Positions 9,517 through 17,811 of a DNA stretch of 64,000 nt are shown piece by piece. This DNA comes from Pseudomonadota bacterium. GTDB lineage: Bacteria; Pseudomonadota; Gammaproteobacteria; JAKAQQ01. The notes beneath the pieces are model-generated. The model did not search any database. It was given only the letters and a program-made list of their open reading frames with translations, and was not told where the DNA came from. The translations under genes and the position numbers were made by a program. Every line of letters starts with the position of its first letter. Positions within the stretch are counted from its first letter, which is position 1. Location of the stretch: positions 1-64,000 of the forward strand of contig DAHXNI010000007.1 in NCBI GenBank assembly GCA_027365475.1. Direction: 5' to 3'.

Positions 9517-9853
9517 CGAGTGCCACGGTGAGATAGCGCAGACGTTGCCCGTCCGGTCGCCGCTGCATCTGCTGCACGATCCAGAACATGACCGCGAAGT
9601 TGATGATCCAGAGAATGGGCTTGCCGACGAATGGCACATCCCGCATGAACCAGCCCAGAAGCAGGTCGACCAGGACGATCGTGGCGAAGCTCGCCAACAT
9701 GATCGTGAGCGCCTTTCCGAAGGAGGGCATGAACTTGAGGAAGATCCGGAACGATAGCATCAAAAAGAGTGAGCCGAACAGGAGCGAGAGGAAGATCAGC
9801 CCGATAATCACAGCGGGGCCCAGATTCCCCAAGGCAAACAGCTGATTGAACAT
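9446..9853 (-). CDS. Small four-helix inner-membrane protein, last gene of the exopolysaccharide-type cluster
   Basis: 135 aa, no family recognised. Four hydrophobic segments are visible: residues ~10-35 (AVIIGLIFLSLLFGSLFLML), 45-65 (ALTIMLASFATIVLVDLLLG), 75-92 and 105-130. A short basic loop (QQMQRRPDGQRLR) lies between helices 3 and 4. It lies 108 bp after the phosphatase-like gene on the same strand, so co-transcription is likely but coupling looser than among the upstream genes. A helper of the polysaccharide synthase or an unrelated membrane protein are both possible. Confidence 0.7.
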   Translation of the reverse strand: MFNQLFALGNLGPAVIIGLIFLSLLFGSLFLMLSFRIFLKFMPSFGKALTIMLASFATIVLVDLLLGWFMRDVPFVGKPILWIINFAVMFWIVQQMQRRPDGQRLRYLTVALVTLGSFFLEFVVLVLLWLVVHEL

Positions 9854-9961
9854 ACACTACCTCCGGAGTCTGTTGTGTTTTGAAGTTGGACGAAGTTCCG
9901 AGATGGCGCCCACACCCGGACAGGCGCCCTCGACCAGAGAGACGGGAGCCCTTAACCGGTT

Positions 9962-10519
9962 TCAGGGGTTGCCTTGGGGGACGGCTATCCCCTCCCGGTT
10001 TTTGCCGAACCATTTAATGAGCATGGAAGCGACATCGCCGACGCGGTGTTTGCCAAGATAACAATGAATGTACATCTTGACACGGGGATACTTCCGGATG
10101 AGCACCCGGATGTTATGCATCGCCCGGGCGTTCAACGCACTGCCGGGCGGCTGGGCGCTGTCCATCGGAAAGTTGTAAGCAGTCATGCCGAGCTCTTTTG
10201 TGAGGTGATCCTCTCGTTCGATGAGCGATTTTTCATAGATGAGGTGGGGATCTAGCAGTGAAACAACGATCCGAATCCCCCGATGGTGCAGGTTCTTGAG
10301 CAGACCCTCATCCGGGTAGGGGCCGACGATGATCTTTTGGCTCACGTGGTGCACATTCCCCTGCAGGTAGTGCAGAGGGAAAAGAAACGGTTCGAAGACC
10401 GCAAAGTTGGCGAGAAAAAGATACGCCGGAGTGGCCAGAATCACAGCTAGAAGCAGAAGACGCAGAAAGATCCCAAACAGCTTGCTGATCATGGCACCGA
10501 CTCGCAGGTGGAATCTCAT
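9962..10519 (-). CDS. Membrane-anchored dual-specificity/tyrosine phosphatase-like protein
   Basis: 185 aa. A basic N-terminus and one transmembrane helix (about residues 14-42, LLLLAVILATPAYLFLANFA) precede a phosphatase-fold domain. The signature loop HCYLGKHRVG fits the CX5R motif (Cys nucleophile, Arg phosphate binder), and the Asp in FPMDSAQPPG could be the general acid. The usual Ser/Thr after the Arg is Val here. By the positive-inside rule the domain would face the periplasm, unusual for this family. The start overlaps the synthase stop (ATGA), implying translational coupling. A role in tuning or finishing polymer synthesis is inference; activity may be lost. Confidence 0.78.
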   Translation of the reverse strand: MRFHLRVGAMISKLFGIFLRLLLLAVILATPAYLFLANFAVFEPFLFPLHYLQGNVHHVSQKIIVGPYPDEGLLKNLHHRGIRIVVSLLDPHLIYEKSLIEREDHLTKELGMTAYNFPMDSAQPPGSALNARAMHNIRVLIRKYPRVKMYIHCYLGKHRVGDVASMLIKWFGKNREGIAVPQGNP

Positions 10520-11934
10520 GGTGCACGACCCGGAATGGTCTTGCGGTCCGCGTGTCCCCAGTGCGTTTGGCTCACCTGAAAGGTCGCGATCAGCCGTTCA
10601 ACCGCGAGAACCTGACGGTATCCGAGATACTCGAGTGAACCCAGAATGGCGATGCGATAGGAATCAAACAGGCTTTCATACTTGTGAAGGACGAAATTGT
10701 CGAGGAGGACGGCTGCGGCATTGAGCCACATGCCCCACAGGATCGAGATGGTGAAGAACAGAAAGGCAAAGACCGGGTTCAGCATGTGAAAGATGAAAAA
10801 CAGCACAAATCCGAGATATCCGACGAACTCGATGAGGGGCCCGAACAGCTCGATGAACAGGAAAAAAGGCATACCGAGGGTTCCGACCCGGCCATATTTG
10901 GGATTGAACAGCATGGTCCGGTTGTGCCAGATGCTGTCCACCAAGGCCCGCTGCCACCGGTTGCGCTGGCGCAGCAAGGAAGGGAAATCACTCGGGACCT
11001 GTGTCCAGCAGACCGGCTCCGGGATGAAGTACACCTTGTACTTGATCTCCTGCTCCACGCAGTAGCGGTGGAGACGGAGGACGACATCCATGTCCTCTCC
11101 AACCGTCTTCCGGTACCCCCCGACGGCCAGGATCAGATCCTTCCGGAAAATACCAAATGCACCCGAAATGATCAAGAGGCTCTCATATTCGCCAAGCGTG
11201 ACTCGGCCGGCCATAAAGCCGCGGAGGTATTCCACAATCTGAATGTTGGTGAGGATACTGCGGGGGGAACGGATCTTCTTGACCCGGGAACCTTCGACCA
11301 CACATCCGTTCAAGACCCGGACCGATCCGCCAGCCGCGATCAGGTTCCGTTCGATGAGAAACTGGTGCCCCATGCGCAACAGTGCATCGGGATCCAAGAT
11401 CGAGTCGGCATCGATGGCGCAGAAGAGCGGATAACGGCTGTAGTTGAGGCCACAGTTCAGGGCGTCGGCCTTGCCACCGTTTTCCTTATCAATCACCCAG
11501 ATCTGCGGGAGGCGCTCCGAGACGTATACCGCGCGCACAGTTTCCGTCTCGATGGTCTTCCGTTCCGGCCGGTCGATCGGTACCAAGCCAAATGCATCCT
11601 TCAGGCACTTGAGCGTGTCGTCCGTCGATCCGTCATTGACAACCACGATTTCGTAACGGGGATAGTTGATCTGGGTGGCCGCCAGAATTGTCTCGACAAG
11701 GGTCACCTGTTCGTTGTATGCGGGGATGACGATCGTAATAGGCCGGAGATTGGCTGAGCATGTGAGGGCGAGCAGCCGGTCGAGGTCAGGTGCAGCTTCG
11801 CTTGACTCGCGCAGGTGGCGAAAGGCAAAGAACGTGATATAGGTATAGGTTCCATTGATGATCAGGAATGCCAGAAGGATCAGCACCTGGAAGCAGAGCA
11901 GGGTATTGCCGATCGACAGAAAGGTGATGATCAT
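10516..11934 (-). CDS. Processive family 2 glycosyltransferase (polysaccharide synthase)
   Basis: 472 aa inner-membrane enzyme. An N-terminal helix (FQVLILLAFLIINGTYTYIT) is followed by a GT-A domain: IVIPAYNEQVTL, VVVNDGSTDDTL, metal-binding FCAIDADSILD, acceptor-site VGEDMDVVLRLHR and QRNRWQRALVDS (QxxRW). Three or four C-terminal helices would form the export channel. This is the layout of hyaluronan/cellulose/PNAG-type synthases, which polymerise a nucleotide sugar and thread the chain across the membrane; the sugar cannot be inferred. It overlaps the HEAT gene and the phosphatase-like gene by 4 bases each. No PilZ domain is seen, so c-di-GMP control is not evident. Confidence 0.9.
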   Translation of the reverse strand: MIITFLSIGNTLLCFQVLILLAFLIINGTYTYITFFAFRHLRESSEAAPDLDRLLALTCSANLRPITIVIPAYNEQVTLVETILAATQINYPRYEIVVVNDGSTDDTLKCLKDAFGLVPIDRPERKTIETETVRAVYVSERLPQIWVIDKENGGKADALNCGLNYSRYPLFCAIDADSILDPDALLRMGHQFLIERNLIAAGGSVRVLNGCVVEGSRVKKIRSPRSILTNIQIVEYLRGFMAGRVTLGEYESLLIISGAFGIFRKDLILAVGGYRKTVGEDMDVVLRLHRYCVEQEIKYKVYFIPEPVCWTQVPSDFPSLLRQRNRWQRALVDSIWHNRTMLFNPKYGRVGTLGMPFFLFIELFGPLIEFVGYLGFVLFFIFHMLNPVFAFLFFTISILWGMWLNAAAVLLDNFVLHKYESLFDSYRIAILGSLEYLGYRQVLAVERLIATFQVSQTHWGHADRKTIPGRAP

Positions 11935-13028
11935 CTGGACTCCGCTGCAAGGGCGAACGCGGCCATATGACGGACCTCCGGTCGTGTATCCTCTTGCCGC
12001 TCCAGCAAAGCGCGATGCCCGTATGCACCCATGTTCATGAGGGTCTGGGCAGCTGCGTAGCGGACGTTGAAATCCGGCGAGGCGAGCTGTTCACTCACCT
12101 GTGACACGATGTCGGGACCACAGCTTTCTGCGGCGCGAATGGCTGCGATATTCAGCATGAGGTTGGCTGCTCCGATGTGCTCGCCAATCATCGAGTCACA
12201 AAGCTCCATGCTCTGGAGGCTCCGCAGGGTGGCTGCAGTGAGCCGCTCATGGCCCCGCAGACGAGCCATACGCACGAGCGTATCCTTGAAGCACACGAGT
12301 TGTTCCTGCCCGATAGCCAGGATCAGGGCCAAAAGATGCTGTTCATCGGCCCGGTTGTCCCTGAGGCAGTATTCCAGGGCCGCATTCAGCCGTTCGGGTG
12401 CGATACCCAGTCGCTGGAGAGACTGAATCGCAATTCGGAACATCCCTTCGTCGTAACCCGTCGACAGGTCCGGGCGGGATGACGTGAGATCGAACAGGGT
12501 TTTCACCTGGGACGGCTCAGAGACGAGGTGGGCGCCTGCATACAGGCAGATCCCGAAGATCTTCATGTTTTCTTCGGCATAAGCAAACTCGACCACTGGC
12601 GCAAACAGCTCGGGCAGTCTGAGATCTCCGCAGGCGGACACTGCCCGGTAGCGCTGGGCCCAGTCTTGTGCGTCGAGTGCTCTTAAGGCGATCGCCGGGG
12701 CGCCCGTTTTGCGAATCGCACCGAGCAGGACGGGGTCCGCGGTGCCGGTTGAGCCCAGCTTTTTCGTGAGCGCAGACCCGAGTGCCGAAACCTGTTCGAG
12801 ATCGTGCACCGTAGGCAAGGGCGACTCGTCACCGGCCAAAAGCAGGGTAAGTGCACGCTCATTGAGGTCGACTTGCTGCTGAAAGAGACGCGACCGTTTT
12901 AGGGTGTGGCGTTTGTGGAAACCGAGACTGATGAAAAGGGCCACGATCGACACGCCGAAAATCGCAATGACCATCCAGAGCAGAACAACCGTCAAATAGT
13001 GGGAAACGGCCATGTTGAGAGTGTGCAT
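11931..13028 (-). CDS. Membrane-anchored HEAT-repeat protein partnered with the GT2 synthase
   Basis: 365 aa. One N-terminal transmembrane segment (LTVVLLWMVIAIFGVSIVAL) is followed by a strongly basic stretch (HKRHTLKRSR), which predicts that the large C-terminal domain is cytosolic. That domain is all helical with HEAT-like pairs, for example LASPDFNVRYAAAQTLMNMG followed by RPEVRHMAAFALAAES. It starts directly after the TAG of the upstream gene, with its ribosome site (GGAGGTGG) inside that gene, and overlaps the synthase by ATGA. It is probably a scaffold or regulator of the synthase in the inner membrane (inference); no catalytic motif is visible. Confidence 0.8.
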   Translation of the reverse strand: MHTLNMAVSHYLTVVLLWMVIAIFGVSIVALFISLGFHKRHTLKRSRLFQQQVDLNERALTLLLAGDESPLPTVHDLEQVSALGSALTKKLGSTGTADPVLLGAIRKTGAPAIALRALDAQDWAQRYRAVSACGDLRLPELFAPVVEFAYAEENMKIFGICLYAGAHLVSEPSQVKTLFDLTSSRPDLSTGYDEGMFRIAIQSLQRLGIAPERLNAALEYCLRDNRADEQHLLALILAIGQEQLVCFKDTLVRMARLRGHERLTAATLRSLQSMELCDSMIGEHIGAANLMLNIAAIRAAESCGPDIVSQVSEQLASPDFNVRYAAAQTLMNMGAYGHRALLERQEDTRPEVRHMAAFALAAESR

Positions 13029-15287
13029 CTACCACCTCCGGGTGAGCGAAAGATAAAGTCCCCGGCGGTCGTAAAGGCCCGATCGGTAGTCGTCGAAAAC
13101 TGCCACGTTGAGTGAAATCCGGTGGGTGAGCTCAAACACTTCTCCAAGCCTCACCCCGTAGCTCGGCGTGCGCAGGATGGAATTCTGCACAATCAGCTGT
13201 TCTCCAGCCTCGCCGGCCGTGAGATAGAGGTAGGTCCTGTTGATCCCGCCATGAAACCACTCGGGTGCCACAAGGAAGCTGTAGGCATTGGTTTCCGGAA
13301 CATAGTAGAGGCCGGTCTCAAGATGCACATGGCGATCCGGATAGAATCCGACACCTCCGAAGATGATGTTGGCTACAGCGTTTGAAAATATGAGGTGTCG
13401 CACGCTCATATCCAGGGAAAACGCGCCCACACTCTTCGACAGGGCCATCCCAAGACTTTCATGTGCCAGGATGGTGTCATTCGGGCTGTATCCGACCGAA
13501 AACTCTCCCGAAGCACCGGCGCCGAAAGCGGTGTAGAAATCGACGCCGAAACTCTCGGCGGTCTGGCCGAAGCGGTGAATGCGCTGCGCGCTCGCCACGA
13601 AGGTCCCGTCCGCTGCCGGGAGGCCGGCCCGGATGCCGAACTGGTTGTCGGAGGGATAGGCGCCGGTTGAGTTCGCGATGCCGCCATCGAGGGAGACAAA
13701 GTGACGGTACAGCCGCGTGAGACTGACCCCAAGCGAACCGAAAACCAAAGCCTGCTCTGACGGGTTGAGCGCAGCCAGTTCGCCTCTGGCAGCTCTCGCA
13801 TGGCCTGCCTGCACTCGCGTGACGACGGATGCTACGGCGAGATCCCGGTCCTTGGGATAGCGGGCGGCCAGCTGGGCATCAATCCGTGCCGCCTGTCTGT
13901 TCTGGTGCAATTGGCCATATGCCCTTGCGAGCACGAGTCCGCTGTCATACGGATCGCGGCCACTCCGATAGAGCGGACGGACTGTCCGGATGGCGCGTCT
14001 GGGTTCGTGCGCAGCCAGCTCGGCACGCGCTTCGGCAAGCGTTGCCCGGGTACGGAGATTTTCCGCCGCCGCGCCGAGCGCACGATCCCTGGGATAACGG
14101 CGAGCCAGTACGGCATAGATCCGTTCGGCACGCGCAAAATGGTGGAGCGCCACCTCAGCACTTGCGAGCACGAGTCCGCTGTCATACGGGTCGCGGCCAC
14201 TTCGGTAAAGCGGACGGATCGTCCGGATGGCGCGTCTGGGTTCGTGCGCAGCCAGCTCCGCACGCGCTACTGCCCGTGTTTTCTGGATACTCAGGTTTTC
14301 CGCAGCCACCGCGAGCGCACGGTTTTTCGGATAACGTCCCACAAGCCCGTGATAAATCCGGGATGCGTGGTTGATCCGGTGTTCGCTGGCATAAGCCTCG
14401 GCCAAGATGAGTTTCGCATCATAGGGAGCAGAGCCGTTCGGATAGCGGGTCCGTATCCGGCGGATGGCCAGCGCGGGTTGATGGTCGATCAGCGCCGCAC
14501 GCGCAGCAGTCAGGATGGCTCTCGTGCGCAAACTGTCTGCCTCGCGACCCAACCTCGGATCCTTGGGGTAACGGCGGGCCAGTGCGGCATAGACCGCATC
14601 CGCCCGCCTGAGATGGTGCTCGGCCAGATCCGATTGGGCCAGAATCAGTCCGGCACGATAGAAGTTGGGTCCGTTTTGGTATGCAGGTGTGGCCCACCCG
14701 ATCGCCTGGGCGAAATGTCCGGCATGGAGTGCCGCTTGCGCCCGGTCGAGCACGGCGCGGTTTTTCAGCTCGCGAACCAGGGGGAGTAGCGTGGAATCAC
14801 CGGGGTATCGTGCCGCCAGTGCGGATCCCATCGCGATGGCCTGGTTCAGGTGATGCTCAAGAATGTCGGATCGCATCAAAATCACGCCGGCACGGTACGG
14901 ATCCGGTCCCTTTGGGTACCAGGGAGTCATGAGACGGATCGCACCAGCCGCATCGCCTTTCCGGAGGAAGCTCGCGGCGCGGGCGAACGTGAAGTCCTGG
15001 TTGCAGTGGGCGATGGCGCGTCGCACGGCAGCAGATTTGATGGGCGTTGCAATTTGCCGGATCAATTGTTGGGCTTGGACATACTCGCCGGTACGGCAGC
15101 GGGCCCCAAGGGCCAGAGCCACGATACCCGGATGTGCGGCATACTCCAGGCCGAGTGAGGTCGATGCCAAGCTACTCGTGACCGGATGGCGGATCACAAA
15201 TGTCTGGTACACGAAACCGATCGCCAGGGCACCGATGGCTATTGCAACCAGAAGCCCGACCGTCCACTTAATGGTTTTTGATTGCAT
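13029..15287 (-). CDS. TPR protein with YaiO-like outer-membrane beta-barrel (exopolysaccharide exporter candidate)
   Basis: 752 aa from ATG 15287, chosen for the AAGGAGG just upstream and the membrane segment that follows (WTVGLLVAIAIGALAIGFVY). Residues ~90-520 hold about five TPR-like modules of ~79 aa with the pattern YRSGRDPYDSGLVLA and ARRYPKD. The last ~230 residues alternate polar and hydrophobic residues like a barrel and end in LYLSLTRRW, an outer-membrane C-terminal signature, resembling YaiO. TPR plus barrel is the architecture of PgaA and BcsC, which guide polymer through the outer membrane. The start overlaps the lipoprotein gene by about 20 bases. Confidence 0.82.
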   Translation of the reverse strand: MQSKTIKWTVGLLVAIAIGALAIGFVYQTFVIRHPVTSSLASTSLGLEYAAHPGIVALALGARCRTGEYVQAQQLIRQIATPIKSAAVRRAIAHCNQDFTFARAASFLRKGDAAGAIRLMTPWYPKGPDPYRAGVILMRSDILEHHLNQAIAMGSALAARYPGDSTLLPLVRELKNRAVLDRAQAALHAGHFAQAIGWATPAYQNGPNFYRAGLILAQSDLAEHHLRRADAVYAALARRYPKDPRLGREADSLRTRAILTAARAALIDHQPALAIRRIRTRYPNGSAPYDAKLILAEAYASEHRINHASRIYHGLVGRYPKNRALAVAAENLSIQKTRAVARAELAAHEPRRAIRTIRPLYRSGRDPYDSGLVLASAEVALHHFARAERIYAVLARRYPRDRALGAAAENLRTRATLAEARAELAAHEPRRAIRTVRPLYRSGRDPYDSGLVLARAYGQLHQNRQAARIDAQLAARYPKDRDLAVASVVTRVQAGHARAARGELAALNPSEQALVFGSLGVSLTRLYRHFVSLDGGIANSTGAYPSDNQFGIRAGLPAADGTFVASAQRIHRFGQTAESFGVDFYTAFGAGASGEFSVGYSPNDTILAHESLGMALSKSVGAFSLDMSVRHLIFSNAVANIIFGGVGFYPDRHVHLETGLYYVPETNAYSFLVAPEWFHGGINRTYLYLTAGEAGEQLIVQNSILRTPSYGVRLGEVFELTHRISLNVAVFDDYRSGLYDRRGLYLSLTRRW
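13927..14312. repeat. Tandem DNA repeat, 237-bp period, inside the TPR gene
   Basis: Two adjacent copies about 150 bases long, starting near 13927 and 14164, are almost identical at DNA level; both encode the protein stretch AAHEPRRAIRT and PLYRSGRDPYDSGLVLA. The 237-base offset equals 79 codons, one TPR-type module. The identity suggests recent duplication or gene conversion. Confidence 0.8.
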
Positions 15288-16404
15288 GCGCTCCCTCCTT
15301 GAGACCGTCGATGATCCAGCCCCCAAAACTTCCGTATCCGGGACGTCGATCGATGAGACGGGCAACGGAGCCCATGTCCGGGTAGAACGAAAGGGCCGAC
15401 CCGTGCACCTCGTAATGCAGCGCAATGCGGCCGGAAGGCGGCTTTTCCCCCGCGAAGTAAAGGTGCCCGTGGTGATTCCGGATATCGCGTCTGAATTGCC
15501 GACGGGTCAGGAAATAGTGCAATTGATTTGGCATAGGGGCCATCTCGACACCCAGCTCGACCGATTTGCCCATCAGCTGACCTGCGCAGAGACCGTTGCG
15601 GGCGAGCGCCAGGATCTTCCGGTAGTGGGAACGGTAGGCCATGATCGTGATGCCATCCGCCTGACGCAGGACAACGGCAAGCAGGTTTCCTGGCCCCCAC
15701 CGGATCTGGTCGAACCAGAAGGGTACCACCACGCTCCAGGGCAAACTGCTCCCGATCCGGATCCTGAGTTTGCGGAGGAGCCGGACATAGCGCGCATAAA
15801 GCTCGCGACGGTGTTCGGCAAAGCCTTTGAGGACATAGGGTTCGATGTCGAACTGGAGACCGGAGAACCCGTGGCCGTGCAGGCGGTTGAAGGCTAGGAC
15901 TGCTCCAACGGCATGATCCACCCGGTGCCAATGATCGATATCCGAAGGGTCGCCCAGTGTCGCATATACCGTGATCCCCCGCGATTCGATCTCACGCAGC
16001 ATCGGGGCATCGGCAGAAAGATTCCCGGACACAGCGAGATATAGACGGTTCAGGTGCAAGCTACGGACCTGCTTCAATAGAACCGAAAGAGCACCATGCT
16101 GGTCGAGAAGCCGCTGGACGTGCCAGATCCAGGCGCCTCGCACCGTATGTGGGGGAGACTTGCGGGGCTCGCAGGCGGGACTGACAGGAATCGCCGGGGG
16201 AGAAGACGGCAAATGCTTGAAATAGGAGATCTGATCCGGTCGCATAGCTGTGTAAGTGACTTCGACATAGCGAGCCTGATCCAGAAGATGTCGGTCAACC
16301 GGTACCCGCGTGGGACGTACCGGCGCGCTTGCACAACCACCGAGAATCCCCAAGGCGACTAGCCATGCGGGTACAAGGATTTTTGTTAAATCTGGAAGCT
16401 GCAA
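15268..16404 (-). CDS. Lipoprotein with a glycosidase-like TIM-barrel domain
   Basis: 378 aa. A signal peptide ends in a lipobox (LGILGGCAS), so the mature protein is lipid-anchored facing the periplasm or outer membrane. The body reads as a TIM-barrel glycoside hydrolase of GH18 or PgaB-like type: HLNRLYLAVSGN, GFSGLQFDIEPY (D-x-E at a strand end, likely acid/base) and GITIMAYRSHY, which parallels the GH18 MxY strand. First gene of the exopolysaccharide-type cluster. By analogy with PgaB it may trim or bind the nascent polymer (inference). Exact family uncertain. Confidence 0.75.
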   Translation of the reverse strand: MQLPDLTKILVPAWLVALGILGGCASAPVRPTRVPVDRHLLDQARYVEVTYTAMRPDQISYFKHLPSSPPAIPVSPACEPRKSPPHTVRGAWIWHVQRLLDQHGALSVLLKQVRSLHLNRLYLAVSGNLSADAPMLREIESRGITVYATLGDPSDIDHWHRVDHAVGAVLAFNRLHGHGFSGLQFDIEPYVLKGFAEHRRELYARYVRLLRKLRIRIGSSLPWSVVVPFWFDQIRWGPGNLLAVVLRQADGITIMAYRSHYRKILALARNGLCAGQLMGKSVELGVEMAPMPNQLHYFLTRRQFRRDIRNHHGHLYFAGEKPPSGRIALHYEVHGSALSFYPDMGSVARLIDRRPGYGSFGGWIIDGLKEGAHAIKNH

Positions 16405-17100
16405 TGGATCGGCCCTGCGGTGTTGTAACGGTCACGTATTCTCGAAAGACTGGCGCAAGCGATCCAACAGCACGGACTGAGCAAACCACCTGGCCCGATG
16501 TCTCAATTTTGACCCGGGAATGGCTACTCTTCTGTTTCTCTACTTGGGCGGATGCGCATCCCCCAGAAAACACACACTCGTCATACCAAGCCAGCTCGGT
16601 TATCGCCTCTTTGTCCCCCCTGTGCACCCCGGGTGTTCGTCCTACGCATTTCGTCATTATAGCATTGATTCCCGATTATTCATTGGGTGACCGAGTTCTG
16701 TGCACAATCGATGACTCACTCTCCATTCGCGCACCAACAGACACGCGCAGGGTCTCAATGAACACGAACAGCCTGCTGATCATGAGATGGATATCCCGTG
16801 AGCGTCTCGTGCACAGCGGCCAAGCGAACCGATGCTGAAGGGTTTGCGCCCTTCCCGGGCAGACTGGGCGGCTTCAAAATCAAGGAAGCGGTCTTTCCAT
16901 GATTTAAATGGTAGTCCAGAGCTAATCTGGGCACAGGCCCTGAAACTTTTGTCTTCTGTTTGGCGGCTGATGGCTCCTATGCTGCAGGCGTGCGAATCCA
17001 CTGTCATTGTTGCCATTGTGCAGCGAAGATTTTTAAAGAACGCCGCTTGTGCGCACATACGAGTATACTTTTAGAGTGCGTCAACCAAAGGAGACCACCC
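16405..17100. other. Divergent intergenic region upstream of the exopolysaccharide-type cluster and the Spy-like gene
   Basis: Nearly 700 bases with no convincing gene; the short frames here have no recognisable protein pattern. It should contain the promoters of both divergent units. A TATACT -10-like box at 17064-17069 lies about 30 bases before the Spy-like start, without a good -35. Its length leaves room for regulators or an unrecognised small RNA. Confidence 0.45.
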
Positions 17101-17628
17101 GTGCCAAAACAGATGATAGCGGCTCTGGCAACGATCGCGTTACTGAGCGTGAGCGCCCTTCCATCTCAAGCCGCGATGATGCGTCCCAGCAACCGGATGA
17201 TGAAAACGCATATGTATTTCATGCGCCATTCACTCGGCTTTGCGACCATTTTCTTCCGGTACCACCCGGGCCCGCACTGGGACCTGATGCATGCCACCGC
17301 TTTGCATCTCACGGCTGCACAGATCCGGAAGGAAAAGAGGCTGACCGTGGGCATGATGCGTGACACCCAGCGGGGTATCGTATCCTTGAAAGCGGCTTAC
17401 CAGCGGTACCGGCAAGATGCCATGCAAGCCGACCCCGCGATTGGAAGGCTGATCCATGACGTCAAGGCGGTTGGACGTGCTCAGGCCTACCTCGGTTATG
17501 AAATGATTCCCTATCATTTGAAGGGGTATGCGATTCTCAGCCCCTCTCAAAAAATCCGCTATCGGAAGCTCGCGCGCATCAACTGGATGCACATGATGCG
17601 GATGATGCACAACATGGGCATGCACTGA
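17101..17628 (+). CDS. Periplasmic Spy/CpxP-like protein, Met/His rich
   Basis: 175 aa from GTG 17101, with AAAGGAG 6-10 bases upstream. A signal peptide (IAALATIALLSVSALPSQAA) gives a small, helical, very Met-, His- and Arg-rich mature protein ending MHMMRMMHNMGMH. LHLTAAQIRKEKRL and YAILSPSQKIRYRKLA resemble the two LTxxQ motifs of Spy/CpxP stress chaperones. Such proteins hold unfolded periplasmic proteins or bind metals such as copper; the Met/His tail would suit metal binding (inference). Single-gene unit with its own terminator. Confidence 0.75.
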   Translation: MPKQMIAALATIALLSVSALPSQAAMMRPSNRMMKTHMYFMRHSLGFATIFFRYHPGPHWDLMHATALHLTAAQIRKEKRLTVGMMRDTQRGIVSLKAAYQRYRQDAMQADPAIGRLIHDVKAVGRAQAYLGYEMIPYHLKGYAILSPSQKIRYRKLARINWMHMMRMMHNMGMH

Positions 17629-17634
17629 TCGATT

Positions 17635-17656
17635 GCCCGTGCCGAAAGGCACGGGC
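17635..17656 (+). terminator. Intrinsic terminator of the Spy-like gene
   Basis: Perfect 9-bp stem (GCCCGTGCC / GGCACGGGC) with a stable GAAA tetraloop, starting 6 bases after the stop and followed by a pyrimidine-rich stretch. Confidence 0.85.
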
Positions 17657-17811
17657 TTCCGCTCTTTCTTCAGGCTCATCCGACAGACGATGTCGCGGTT
17701 TAAGAGCCTCCCGAACCCTCTCAGCGTCCAGTCGCTACCCGGCGACCGCTTTCCATGCACGCGTTTTCGTCCGCGAAGAGAATCTCCCGAGAGGGGATGG
17801 ATGGGAAACAT

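Noticed and set aside
10684-11757. 357-codon plus-strand open frame
   Set aside because: Antisense to the GT2 synthase with all catalytic motifs on the other strand; the product is charged, low-complexity and unrecognisable.
13800-14789. Repetitive plus-strand frame and possible CRISPR-like repeats
   Set aside because: Repeats have a 237-bp period matching coding modules of the minus-strand TPR protein. No short repeat/spacer structure.
15239-15425. Longer N-terminus of the TPR/barrel gene
   Set aside because: The upstream codons lie inside the lipoprotein gene and precede a consensus ribosome site and membrane segment at 15287.
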